In this document: piece by piece, positions 1 to 10,989 of the stretch | How positions within the stretch are numbered: position 1 is the stretch's first letter | Layout: every line of letters begins with the position of its first letter | NCBI RefSeq assembly: GCF_901000735.1 | Contig: NC_081545.1 | Location: 23,715,780 to 23,779,779, forward strand | DNA length: 64,000 bases | Origin: Corylus avellana | Taxonomy: Eukaryota; Streptophyta; Magnoliopsida; Fagales; Betulaceae | Direction: 5' to 3' | Made by a program: the position numbers and the translations under genes | Notes under the pieces: generated by a model | What the model was told of the DNA's origin: nothing | What the model saw: the letters and a program-made list of their open reading frames with translations, nothing else | The model's database searches: none

Positions 1-567
1 ATTATTTCAATATATCCAACGACTATGAAAAGTCGGTCACCGATCGATTATTGTGGGCCCATGCAATATTATTCTTCTATTTGGTTTTGAATTCTTGTAG
101 CCGACCCATGTCTCTCAATTGCACCGACTTCCACGCTTATATAAGAACATATGATTTCCGTTCTTTTGAAAACATGCATCAAGAAGCGTCTTTTTCAAAA
201 CAATCATCAAGTATTGTGGAAGAAATTATATAAAAAACTCTATTTTGAAAATAAATTTTTCTTCATGAAAAACTTAAAAAGGCAAAATAAATAAAAATAA
301 AATTATTTGGACTAAAAAAATTCAGAATTAGTAAGCACAAATAAAAACAATTTAGAAGTTCTGATTTTTTTTTTTTCTAAAAAATGAGATTTTTTTTTTT
401 TAATTATTTTATATATGAAAAAAAATGAGATAAACTTATCCTTCAAACAAATGCTTCAAAGGAGATACATCTCATGTAGGAATTAGACCTAAAAAATATC
501 ATAGTCTAAAAAAAAACACTTCCAAAAAGAAGAATTATGACCAAATGAACATAATCATATCATAGTT
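1..567. other. AT-rich intergenic DNA at the window edge; no gene seen
   Basis: Poly-A and poly-T runs and a 60-codon frame (51-233) without recognisable features. Confidence 0.6.
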
Positions 568-1322
568 GGGGAAACTATATTTACCCCCTTAAATTATTAC
601 GTAATTTGCAATATCCTCCAAAACTTCTAAAAGTTGCAATTGACCCCAACCTACCTAGTCATTTCACTTACCCCTTTTATTATGATTTTTTGTTATATCC
701 GAGATATATATATATTTCAAAATAACATAACCCTGCATCAAATAAAAAAGGAAAAACTTTACTTACGTTCTTAATCTTTCATCGATTTTGCAATAACTCC
801 CTCCAAAACTTTAAAAACACTAAATATCGGCTATTCAAGTTTAAAAAGTTTGCAATATCGCCCCTACCGTTACAATTTAGATGTGGATTGTATCAATTTA
901 TTCTTTTTTTTTAAAAAAAAATTGAGGGTATTTTGAAAATTTTCATGTCTTTCGTTAGGATTTAACGAAAAATCTTAACAGTATGGATGACATTACAAAA
1001 TTTTTAAACTTAAATCCTCTATATTGAGAGCTTTTAAAATTTGAGGCAGTGATTGCAAAAGTGATGAAAGATAAGGGGTAAGTAAAGTTTCCTTCTTTTT
1101 TTTTATTTTTTTATTTTTTCTATTTTTATTTTTATTATTATTTTTTAATCTATGAGCATAATTGTATTTCTATGTCACCTGTATTCCATGTGAGTCATAT
1201 TCCCTAGAAAATGGGGCTAAGTGAAAGGAGTATGGAGTTTGGGGAGTCAATTGCAACTTTTAAAAGTTTTGGGAAACATTAAAAATTGGATTGGGATGGG
1301 AGGGAGTAAGTGTAATTTCCCC
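568..1322. mobile_element. Long-inverted-repeat element, 755 bp, hosting a nested element
   Basis: The left arm from GGGGAAACTATATTTAC pairs with the right arm ending GTAATTTCCCC; the CTTCTAAAAGTTGCAATTGAC / GTCAATTGCAACTTTTAAAAG segments are clear partners. The flanking 9-mers match only partly. It is probably Mutator-like and contains the 343-bp element at 750. Confidence 0.6.
750..1092. mobile_element. Nested inverted-repeat MITE, 343 bp
   Basis: GGAAAAACTTTACTTAC at the left pairs with GTAAGTAAAGTTTCC at the right, and the pairing extends through CTTTCATC / GATGAAAG. It sits inside the 568-1322 element. No clean target duplication was seen. Confidence 0.6.
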
Positions 1323-1481
1323 ATAATATCTAAAAAATAACCTTTTGTTATTAAATTGGCAATAAAAAGTTTTCATATTTAGATTGCACCTGCAAACTTT
1401 ATTATAAAAAAGATGATAAAGATGTAAGAGATTTTTTTGACAAATAAAAGAAATATTATCAGAGGAAGAATATTAAAAATG

Positions 1482-1625
1482 AGAGAACTGTTATTTTTTC
1501 AATCTCTCATTCATCTCTTTTTCAAATCTATTATTAAATTTGTAGGACCCACATAATCATACAGATTTAATAATAAATTTAAAAAATAGATGAATGAGAT
1601 ATATATGAAGGAAAAACAAGTCTCT
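1482..1625. mobile_element. Short foldback MITE, about 145 bp
   Basis: The arms AGAGAACTGTTATTTTTTC... and ...GAAAAACAAGTCTCT are inverted and pair through CTCATTCATCT / AGATGAATGAG to near the centre. Family not assigned; an A-rich flank obscures the target duplication. Confidence 0.5.
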
Positions 1626-1835
1626 TAAAATGATACAAAGTCAATGCAAATTATATATCTTTAAAGTTAAATTTATAGAAGGTTCTAACAATTATGTTGC
1701 GGATTATCTTAGCAAGAACCATCATAAAGAATTTCTAAAGAAGCAGCTAATATTTATTAATCTCTATTGCAGGATTTAATGAATTCTAATCAAGGTGATT
1801 GAAATAGTGTTGCCAAAAAGGCTTGGAAAGCTCCA

Positions 1836-2035
1836 ACCTGTTAAATTACAGGTTATTTCAAAAGCTTAAGCTGATAGGAAGAGGTAGATTTAATCATTTA
1901 AATGATGGGTGAATTGACAGAATCAATGTTCGATTCCAGGACCTTTGACTATAATGCCGTGTTAAATTACCAGTTATCCTAAAAGCTTAAGCTAATAGGA
2001 AGATGTAAATTTAATCACTTAATCATTAATTAGTT
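1836..2035. repeat. Two direct copies of an approximately 75-bp repeat
   Basis: A block reading TTAAATTAC(c)aGTTAT..AAAAGCTTAAGCT..ATAGGAAGA..TTTAATCA occurs at about 1842-1900 and again at about 1962-2020. A related wording occurs near 28030-28290, so it is a dispersed genomic repeat, perhaps LTR-derived. Confidence 0.5.
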
Positions 2036-2657
2036 TAACAAAACCACCTAGACAAGACTATTATTCGGAAATAAAATATTTCTATAATCCTAGAAATCCC
2101 AAATTTTAAATATATAAAAAGAAAAAAAGAAAGTTTATGCAACATATGTTTTGTTTGGTAAATAAAATAGCTGAGCAAACAACAAAGATATAAAAATTTT
2201 AAAAAATTTACTCTAATATTGTTGATAAAACAAAATGGAGTAATGAAAAAGATTTTGTAAAGATAAACAATTTTCTCATTGTTTCTGATTTACCAGAAAA
2301 TGATTTTTTAAAATATTGAGTGTGAAAAATCAAAAGAATTTGTTTATTCGAGAAAGCAAAAAGCTTTCTCCCTCCCTATATATGTTTTTCAAAGTTTTCA
2401 ATAAAAAATTAAAAATCATAGAGTAAAGATCAGACAAATCCAGCTTCGAAGTCATCAAAATATCAATCTGATTGGTATATTAAAGATATTAGAATGGGGA
2501 ATCATCAACCAAGCGATTTTTTTAAGTTCTAACAATAGATTAATAGTAGTAGTTTTCTTCTATGATTAAGACATTACTTGGTTATCTAGTAAGCATTTTG
2601 AACTAGAGAAAATACTTTACCTTTTGGATAGCAGGATGGATAGTCAGAAAAAATCTT

Positions 2658-3372
2658 GGGAAAAATATAAAAAAAATCTCTCAAACTACCAGGCGTTTAC
2701 AATAGAGCCTTAAATGTTCAAAAGGTATTAAAATAGCCCCCAAACTACCAAAATTTATCAAAAATGACACTTATTTTTTTATATTCCTATAATACCCATA
2801 TTCTTTTAACAAATAAAATAATTGTAAAAAAAAAAAAACCAAACAATTTTTTTAAAAATACAAGAAAACCAATGGGCGAATAAAAACAAAAAAAAAAGAA
2901 AAGAAATTTTTTTGGAATAAATAATAAATAATTAGTCATTGTAGTTTGCCTAAATTACAAATTGATTCATATCGTATTAAAGTAAAATCAAATGTATGAT
3001 TCTTGAGATATTCCCAAAAAAAAAAGAAAAAAAAAAAGGTACTTAAGTATCCCATCAAACTACCAAATTGATTTTACTTTAATACGACATGAAGTAATTT
3101 GTAATTTAAGCCAACTACATTGACTAATTATTTATTTATTCTAAAAACTTTTTTTTTTTTTTTTGAATTTATTCGTCCATTATTTAAAAAATTGTTTTTT
3201 TTTACAATTATTTTATTATTTAAAAGAATATGGATATTATAGGAATATAAAAAGGTGGTTTTTTTTTTTTATACATTTTGATAGTTTAGCGGGCTATTTA
3301 GTACTTTTTGAATATTAGGAGACTCTATTGCAAACAACTAGTAGTTTGAGAGGCTTTTTTTATATTTTTCCC
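2658..3372. mobile_element. Mutator-like foldback element, 715 bp
   Basis: Starts GGGAAAAATATAAAA and ends TATATTTTTCCC, with long imperfect inverted arms (the CAAACTACC / TAGTTTGAGAGG segments pair). It is flanked by near-identical 9-mers AAAAATCTT (2649-2657) and AAAAGTCTT (3373-3381), an old 9-bp target duplication. It shares its terminal sequence with the elements at 31775 and 44436. Confidence 0.75.
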
Positions 3373-4269
3373 AAAAGTCTTCTAGCTTATTAGGTTTGGT
3401 ACTTAAAAGCAACAACAGAAAAAGAATACTTTGAAGAAATAATGGTTTATTTCTGAGTTGTAGAAACTAATTCTTGGGCACAAAGCTTAATTGATTTGTT
3501 CAACATGGTAAGAGAAATTAAAGAATCAACCAGTAAAAGATAGTTTGTTAGCGAAATTCCAATTGATTAAACTCTTACAAAATATCAAATTAGAAAAGCT
3601 GAAGATTTGCTTGAAAACATGATAACAATAAACAAACCTTGATTTATTGCAATTTGTCCTTGTTAGTAGATGATATAAGAGCACTATGTCAAGATGTCAT
3701 ACAACCAAAGCCCTATTGCTTCGCCATAGATAGGAGACAGAGAATATTTCAACCTTATCAATTAGATAGAATGATGAGATAAGACATGCAAGAAGTTTGG
3801 TGAACTCTTTTGTAAAAGGCAAAAGATTATGCAAGTTGACAAACAATAATTAAACATGTGAAGCTTCATTTTCAAAAAGTAAAGATGCTTTCTTTCTTTT
3901 TTTTCTCCCCCATTTTTCTATAAAAGAGCAACAACTTCTTCAAGTAGAAGCATAGAATGTAATATAGACCATACAGTGAGTACATTTACATGTATTTATG
4001 TAAATAGTTTGAGGGTGAAGTCACAGAGTTTGTAAACAAGTTTGTAAGATATGTTCATATGTTCTAAAGCAAATATTCTTGATTATTATAATTGTGTATC
4101 GCTTCATTTCTAATTGTTGTAAAACTCATACACCTATACTTGCTTCAAAGCCCATATTTTCTATCCACATGTCTAAGCTGGAGTTAGGCTTGTTTTGGCA
4201 TTTGGGAACTTGTCTTACAGACCAAGAAGCATTTAGGTGGTGTTAGGTACCAACTACAGTATAGAATGA

Positions 4270-5039
4270 CACTATATAATAATGATCGGATATAGTGTAT
4301 TAGCTCTTGGCCCTTCCATCCTCCCTGTTAGAAAGCTCAGTTCCACCGCGCCAGTCGTGCCGTCCACTATCTTCGGCCAGGTCTTTGTCCAGGTTTTGAT
4401 TGGGCTCTTGGATCGGACTTTTCAAAGCTCAATCTACTTCCCTCCGTCATACCCACCTCAACACGTGCACCTTCACTGCGCTCTCCAGCTCCGCCCGCTT
4501 CCAACAACACCTTTGGCATCTTTTTTTGGGCATCCACGCTCCGATGCTAGAAATGTTGCGCTCCGACCAGATTCTTCTGGCAGCCTTCCTTTGGTGTTTG
4601 TGGACTTTTTATGTCTTTTGCGCTCTGGCCAGATTCTTCTGGCAGCTTCCCTCCGCTCCTCACTCCGATGGTGCTATTGGTTTGTGGGTTTTTGTTGCTT
4701 TGTTTTTTCCTTGTATTTTCGTGTATGCTTTGTTGTCCTAGCCTTTGGGTTGAGGGCGTGAATAATTTTCTAGCCTTCGGGTCGAGAAGGAGTCTGCCTA
4801 TAGCAAATCTATTCTATAAGCTGAAGATTGGGCGAGGTTTGCCGATGCTCGACGTCATAGATATGATTTCAATGTAAGATCTGTATGTTTTTGACCTCTA
4901 TGACGTGTAATCTATTAGATTAGACTATAATCTCTCAGAACTTTATGTTATGTGATTGTAAGAGCTTTTATGCTCTTAACTACTCTATTAATGAAATCAG
5001 AATAAATTTTCCTAAAAAAAAAAAGAAAAAAAAAAAAAG
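4270..5039 (+). mobile_element. LINE-like 3' end with A-rich tail
   Basis: GC-richer than its surroundings, with overlapping broken frames (4282-4877), an AATGAAATCAGAATAAATTT terminus and an A-rich tail at 5015-5039. This looks like a 5'-truncated LINE or other retroposed transcript. Frames in this block are not supported as a gene. Confidence 0.4.
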
Positions 5040-5465
5040 ACAATTATAGACATATTTTGTATATAGAACATAAATATGAAAATAACTTTAGTATAAATGG
5101 TAGTATAAGTAGTACTAGTGATAATATTCATGCATAGTTTAAAAATAGAAAAATATTAATCAAAATTATGTGGGGTCTAAACTAGAGCCCTTGTCTATTA
5201 CACTGGATAAAAATAGATAGCAATCTAAAACAAATTGGTTCAAATAAAAGTAATAGATGAATGAGCTCAAAATCCTTATTATTATAATAAAAGTAATAGA
5301 TTACTCTGACCAAGCCCACCAAAACGACCAAACGTGAGAAGGAATCAAAGGATCCATCTTCCTCCTGGACCAACCGTCAAACCCAAAGTTCCAGTTGAAA
5401 CCCTTATTGAGATCTGGATTCTCAAGCAATCCCATTGTTCCCTCTGAAGCAAAGACACTAAAACA

Positions 5466-6869
5466 ATGCTCCAATTCCTCCTGACATACAAGAACCTACT
5501 ACTCCACTCATCTCTCACTGTCTCCCTCACTTTCCTCCTCTCCTTCTTCAAAATCCCCTCAATCTCCCTCCATGGCCTCTACACCTACATCCAACCCGAA
5601 AACCTCAACCAAGACGGTCCCCGAGCCGCCATTAGACGACCCCAGAGCTCCAACGCAAGCGCCAATCTCGACGGCTACCAAAACTTATCTTCCAAAGCCA
5701 ACGCCGAGCCCAGGAAGAGGAACAAATCTAAGAACAAGTTCGAGTTCGATGAGAACAATGCCCAGATCTTCAGGATCAAGCTCGACGACAGCCATATTCA
5801 ATCCCGCCTCTATTTCGATGAGTATCGCACTGTTTTTACTCTCTCATTCGTGTGCCTTTATTCTTTATTGCTTCAATTTTACTTGGGTGCTTCAGAGAGC
5901 TCTGGGTTTTGGGAAAATGGAATTTTTGTTCCTCTTCTGTTAGGATTTGTAAGTGTTTGTAAGTTGCTTGTATTGCTTGCGAAGGTTTCGTTCGAGAAAT
6001 CTGCGTCGAGGTGGTCGGAGAAGCAACTGAGTATGCTGGTTGGGGTTTTGGGGTTTATATTAGGGCTTATGATTTGCTCTGAGATTGTTCCTAGGGTTTT
6101 GGATTTCAATTTTGGGTTAGTTAGTGGGTTCGGGAGGGTTTTTGTTGCTGTTTTAATGGGCTGCCTCGCGGGGTTTCTGCTTATGCCGGCATTGAAAAAT
6201 GCAAGGGCGTTTTGGCTTGGAACGGATCAGCTTCGAAGCAATTTGTCGATGATTTATTGTGGATGGTTTGCTAGAATGATTCTTTATGCGAATAATATGT
6301 TGATTATGTTCACTGCATTGCTTTGGATTAATCCATTTTCTGAAATTCTTATTAACAAGAACAATGATGATGAGAAAGGAGGGCGTGCGGGTGGTGAAAT
6401 TGGGAATGCTGAGAGGTTGATTGGCAATGTTGGTATGTCTCGTTCGGATTTTAATCAGCTAAGGGTTTGGTGCTTGTTGCTTTCGGGTTTATTGCAAATT
6501 GTGGCTTTAAGACCAAACGTGCAGATGTATTTGAATGAGGCATTGTTATCTTGGTACCAACGGCTGCATGCTAGCAAGGTTCCAGATTTGGATTTTAGCA
6601 GGGCGAAGGTTTTTCTTCACAACCACTACTTATGTCTCATAGTTTTGCAGTTTTTTGCGCCACCAATCCTGGTTCTACTCTTTGTTGGCTTATCTCAGAT
6701 TGATGGTAACTCTTTTGGAAATTACCAATCTGAATATGGTCTATTGTCTTGCTCTGCTTTTGTGGAGGAAGTGGCTTTGTTTTTGGCTTGGTGGGTTGTC
6801 TTTGTTTGGGCTGTTTTCACTTCAGGAAGCCTTGTATTGTATCGTCATGGCATTTTGTACGTGTCTTGA
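5466..6869 (+). CDS. TMEM161-like multi-pass membrane protein (467 aa, single exon)
   Basis: Uninterrupted reading frame from ATG 5466 to TGA 6867-6869. The protein has about eight hydrophobic segments, near residues 10-30, 120-138, 150-172, 187-209, 221-243, 259-287, 331-348, 384-411 and 425-458, so it should be an integral membrane protein. A basic, polar stretch (about residues 45-105, ending in a Lys/Arg-rich patch) lies between the first and second segments. The second half resembles animal TMEM161A/B as I remember them: a W-x-L-L-L segment, then Q-M-Y-L-N-E-A, then a segment with L-Q-F-F-A-P-P, and a Trp-rich last helix. The family's molecular role in plants is not known to me. The first Met is favoured because it opens directly into a hydrophobic segment. 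The coding call is very secure; the family name is inference from recalled motifs. Confidence 0.85.
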   Translation: MLQFLLTYKNLLLHSSLTVSLTFLLSFFKIPSISLHGLYTYIQPENLNQDGPRAAIRRPQSSNASANLDGYQNLSSKANAEPRKRNKSKNKFEFDENNAQIFRIKLDDSHIQSRLYFDEYRTVFTLSFVCLYSLLLQFYLGASESSGFWENGIFVPLLLGFVSVCKLLVLLAKVSFEKSASRWSEKQLSMLVGVLGFILGLMICSEIVPRVLDFNFGLVSGFGRVFVAVLMGCLAGFLLMPALKNARAFWLGTDQLRSNLSMIYCGWFARMILYANNMLIMFTALLWINPFSEILINKNNDDEKGGRAGGEIGNAERLIGNVGMSRSDFNQLRVWCLLLSGLLQIVALRPNVQMYLNEALLSWYQRLHASKVPDLDFSRAKVFLHNHYLCLIVLQFFAPPILVLLFVGLSQIDGNSFGNYQSEYGLLSCSAFVEEVALFLAWWVVFVWAVFTSGSLVLYRHGILYVS

Positions 6870-7968
6870 TGAATGATTTTTGGTTTTGACCTTCCATTTC
6901 TGCGACTTGTTGATTGTCTATTCATTGTGGCTGTAATGGAATTCTTCTAAATGATCACACGCACAATCTGCTGAGCTACAAATGCTTTATTTGGTAATTT
7001 TGTTTGTCAACTCATCTGTACAGTTGGTTATGCATTTAACATTTATAGTGGACTAGAATGAGAGTTTAAATTTTATGCTGTTAATTTTCCATCCTAAATG
7101 TCATCTTTACAGTACTGTCTTGCATATCAGATATCTAATCGTGACTGGCTTGAGACATATTCAAGCATATAACGAGGTTGTCTGGTTTTCATTTTATGTT
7201 CTTTACTAGGAAAAAGTGAAAAAAAAAAAAAAAAAAAAAAAGGCATCTAATAGGAGACAATTTGCAATATTTCTTGCAAACAACACCTTCTAGTAATCAA
7301 CTCATTAAGCAAGCAGATAGTCCATTTCCCCATAGGATGCTGGTCTTATCTGGTATGTTGTTACTCGTATTGACATCATATTATACATCTTTTCTGTATG
7401 TTAAATAAAAATCTGATATCGCCATCCTCGACAGGATACTTGCCACTATGCAGAGTTCAAAATATGACTACTACTGTTAGTAATATACTAAACCACATTT
7501 GGGATCTAAGCTGTAAAGAAAATTTTGGTCCTCCCCATATCCCTTTCTCAGACTTACTCATGCAGAATTCATCATTGTAATGATCATAATTGTCACCATT
7601 TTGCAGCTACTAGCACTCTAGGTTTTAAATGCAAGTTGGGTTACTCACAAGCATATTCTTATTGTTTGTTTCTTCTTGATCTTCCCCCTCCCCACAGTCA
7701 GCCTTTTTGTTTTATAGGAATAGTATATATTATGCATAGGAAAAATGCCCATGTTTTTCCCAGTATTTAACACTTTATGACCGATTAAAAGCTAAGGACC
7801 ACTTAACTGTTACTGCTCTATATTTTGGACCATAACTTTTAATGCTCTCTCTGTTTTGTCAATTTCACACTTTAAAATGTTCTGCATGAATTTGCATTCA
7901 TGTCTTCAATTTATTTTCATTTTTTTAACTACATACAAAATGAACCCCAACATGATTCTCAAGGCATG
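6870..7968. other. 3' flank of the TMEM161-like gene; no gene seen
   Basis: AT-rich DNA with an A run at 7218-7241. It probably starts with the 3' UTR of the membrane-protein gene. Short frames (7398-7770) lack coding character. Confidence 0.6.
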
Positions 7969-7988
7969 TCCAATTTTCTTTCAACTCT

Positions 7989-8183
7989 TTTTTTTTTTTT
8001 TTTAATAACATAGGAGAACTTTACTCAGATTAATTGCACGTCTCAAACGCATACTGTACAACAATCCTCACCGTTAATCAAACTCCTACAGGTAACTGAC
8101 CCTACCCTCCAGAACCAATTACCAAGTAATCCAGAAGCTTTCACCCCTGACGGGCTAAGCAGTTTATCCTCATGCCCAGTTTA
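7989..8183 (-). mobile_element. Short retroposon (SINE or truncated LINE), 195 bp, with 20-bp target duplication
   Basis: Begins on the plus strand with a T run (poly-A of a minus-strand insert) and is flanked by a perfect 20-bp duplication at 7969-7988 and 8184-8203 (TCCAATTTTCTTTCAACTCT). Long target duplication plus poly-A tail means LINE-machinery retroposition. Pol III boxes are not convincing, so SINE versus truncated LINE is open. Confidence 0.8.
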
Positions 8184-8941
8184 TCCAATTTTCTTTCAAC
8201 TCTAATATTAATTGATATGCATTTGAAGATTTTGTTGACTTTATTATTGAAATACTGTGACTTTATGCAATTGGAAAGAAATAGTGATCAGTTAATGCAA
8301 CTTTACTGTTTCAGGTTATGAGCTTCACTTTATGTTCAATCTGAAGCCAACCTACTTATGTTCTGGTTTGATTTAGGTTGGTCAGGTCAAGCTTGACCGA
8401 ATAAGCATCCTGAAATTAAGGGGTTGTGTTTGAATAGGAATATAGTGTTGTTGTCTATTACCATGATTCTTGTAAGATCTGGCCTATTTTGCATAGAATG
8501 TATATGATATGATATTCTCTAGGATTACATGACTCATGGGTCATGGCCTAACATCATCAATTAATGTTGTTAACTAATCCTACATTAAGGAACTAAATTA
8601 CAATTTTAGAAAATAGGCAATGAATAATATTCATGAATAAGTTATTTGTTTTTGCGGATGTTGTTTGTTTCTGATTTTCCTTAATGAGGAAAATGGCTCC
8701 TTAGCAAAAGAACAAAGAAGTCGGTTTCCTTTGGTGGATAAAATAATAGGTATATTGGATATTGGATATAAAAAGCATTGTACTCCAAGGGTTTGTATCA
8801 CCACCATATGCGTGGTTGTGAACTCGTGCTAAATGGATCAAATTTTGACCCGTTTATGGGGGGACCGACAGGAAATGTTTGGACGAGAAACACACGCCCC
8901 CACCAACGAAGTTCACCATTATTGTTTTTCTGACCACCTCA

Positions 8942-9392
8942 GAGCATTCTTAATGGAGGAGTTATATTTTTATGTAAAATAACTTCTTAAAACTTATTTT
9001 TATTTAGTTTAACTAAGCCATTTTTAAATGTCTCTACATCTAATTAGTTATATTTATATTTATTATATTAAAATATTATTAAGAGTAAGAAAAATTTTGA
9101 GAAAAAGAGAACATGTGAGAAAAAAAATGAAAAAAATTTGAAAAAAAGAGAACATGCAGAGAAAAAGTAAGAAAAAATTTGGGAAAAAGAGAAAACATGT
9201 GAGAGAAACAATGAAAAATAAAATAATTCTTTTAAAAAGTGTTGTTACATTTAACTTTTCTTTTAGCTCTTATAATCAAATATCTATTTTACATTTTTTT
9301 TTTTTTTGCTAATTCAATGTAGAGGGTTTTTTAAACATTTGAAGAGCTATTTTAGATAAAAGTAATATTTGGTTCTTTAATTGGAAATGCTC
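8942..9392. mobile_element. PIF/Harbinger-like MITE, 451 bp (copy 1)
   Basis: Starts GAGCATTCTTAATGG and ends TTGGAAATGCTC. Interior matches the element at 55981 (TATTTTTATGTAAAAT, TTTTTAAATGTCTCTACAT). Flanking triplets TCA and TAA differ, so the TTA-type duplication has decayed on one side. Confidence 0.65.
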
Positions 9393-9778
9393 TAAGGGGA
9401 CATTGTTCAAAGACAAACAAATGTTTGGCCGTTTGGCGGCTGGGAATCCAAATCAATTTGATGAAATTATCTAGCTGCTCAGAGGAAAAAAGTTACGAAA
9501 AATTATTTCTAGCTAGAAACTTAAATCAATTTGTCAGCCGGAATAAAATGGAGGAAATGGTAGCAGTGGCGGTGGATTCCAGTGTCCACCAACAAAGTAA
9601 ACCGGGGAGAAGCTGGAAGGAAGAGGGGGGGGGGGGGCGCAAACCACGAAAACAAAATGAAAATGAATATCGTTTGAAATTGTGTTTTGTAAAAATCAAA
9701 TACTTGACTTGAACTTCCATCATGCAATTTTATTATTATATTTATTTATATTTGAACAATTAACTTGGTGATTGTGAT

Positions 9779-10486
9779 TAGGGCTGTCAAAAATTATCGG
9801 GAACCGGAATCGGAGCCGGAAAATTAGGAAACCGGAGACTCGGTTCAGGTTTCCGGTTCTTGGCACCCGGTAAAAACCAGGAAACCAGAACCGGGTGCAT
9901 ATATATATATATATTGGTTTTAGCAACTTAGGGGTTCACTTCACAGTTCACGCCTCTCTTTTTCCTTACCCAGCCGCCGCTCTCTAACACACACATAGTC
10001 TCTCTCTCTCTCTGTGTCTTTTTGTCCATACATAATACATATATGTATTGGCATTGAATTTTTGGTGCGCAGATTCTGGTGAAGTTGACGGTGGCTAAGG
10101 CGGTTGAGGAGAAGCTGGACGAGGAGATATCAGCGCAAGATCGGATGGACATGGACGATCTGGAGGGAGAGGAGTTTTGGGTTGTGGGTTTTTTGCGTTT
10201 TGCTGAGGGAGAGGAGTTTTGGGTTGTGGGTTTTCTAGGTTTTGCTGGGTTTTGCTGAGGGAAAAGAGTTTTTGTGGCTAGGTCCGGTAAGAATGTTGTT
10301 GGAGAAGGTGACCGTGGGTCACGGCAAATATTGTTTTTAAAAAATCGGTTACCGAACCGGGTAAAATCGGAACCGGCAGATAACCGGGACACAGTTCCCG
10401 GTTTTGGTTGCCCAAAACTAGGAACTGGGGTACCCCGGTTCCGGTCTCCTGTTTTGGCCAAAAATTGGACCGGGTGAATAGGCCTA
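9779..10486. mobile_element. Non-autonomous hAT element, 708 bp
   Basis: Left end TAGGGCTGTCAA, right end AATAGGCCTA; perfect 8-bp target duplication ATTGTGAT at 9771-9778 and 10487-10494. Subterminal regions are full of CCGG/ACCGGG repeats in both orientations, as in the hAT element at 19450 but with a different repeated word. No transposase is present. Open frames inside (for example 9928-10461) are by-products of the repetitive, GC-rich sequence. Confidence 0.85.
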
Positions 10487-10614
10487 ATTGTGATTATGTG
10501 ATTCTATTATCTTTTGGGAAAGTCATTGAATCACTCCAAAACATTTTATTTTTATCTTTTAACTCCTTAAGTTTTCTCTAGGTTATCAAATCAATTTTTC
10601 CGTATAAATTCATT

Positions 10615-10981
10615 GGGTAAAGTCCACTTAACCCCCTCAAACTACTGCCTCAATGACAATTTACTCCGCAAACTATCAATTACGACAATTTACCCCCTAA
10701 ACTACCAAAACAACAACAGTATACTCCCCAATGCTAGCAAAATGACAAAATTACTCCTATAAAATTTTCAATAAGACAAAAATTCCCTTAAAAATTTGAA
10801 AAAAAATTAAATTTGAGTATTTTTGTTTTTATTTTAGTAAGGATAGTTTCGTCATTTTGTTAAAATTAGGGGTACAATATTATTTTTTTGGTAGTTTGAA
10901 GAGTAAATTGTCGCAATTGATAGTTTTGCGGGTAAATTGTTATTGGGGTAGTAGTTTGAGAGGATTAAGTAGATTTTACCC
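10615..10981. mobile_element. Mutator-like MITE, 367 bp, perfect 9-bp target duplication
   Basis: GGGTAAAGTCCACTTAACCC at the left pairs with GGATTAAGTAGATTTTACCC at the right; arms are long. AAATTCATT lies at 10606-10614 and 10982-10990. The family also occurs at 32978 and 46948. Confidence 0.85.
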
Positions 10982-10989
10982 AAATTCAT

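Larger units (their letters stand above)
1665..4100 (+). mobile_element. Possible remnants of a reverse-transcribing element, heavily decayed
   Basis: A short stretch at about 1672-1745 reads N-Y-V-A-D-Y-L-S, resembling the end of an RNase H domain. Between 3400 and 3860 there are short protein-like stretches broken by many stops, and a TATAAAAG promoter-like site lies at about 3922. This could be an old retroelement or pararetrovirus relic, disrupted by the MULE at 2658. No intact gene remains and the family is uncertain. Confidence 0.2.

Noticed and set aside
4282..4877. Overlapping long frames as a gene
   Set aside because: Several overlapping frames in a GC-richer block that ends in an A-rich tail fit a retroposed LINE-like 3' end better.
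9928..10461. A 177-codon minus-strand frame
   Set aside because: Lies entirely within the repetitive GC-rich interior and subterminal repeats of the hAT element.
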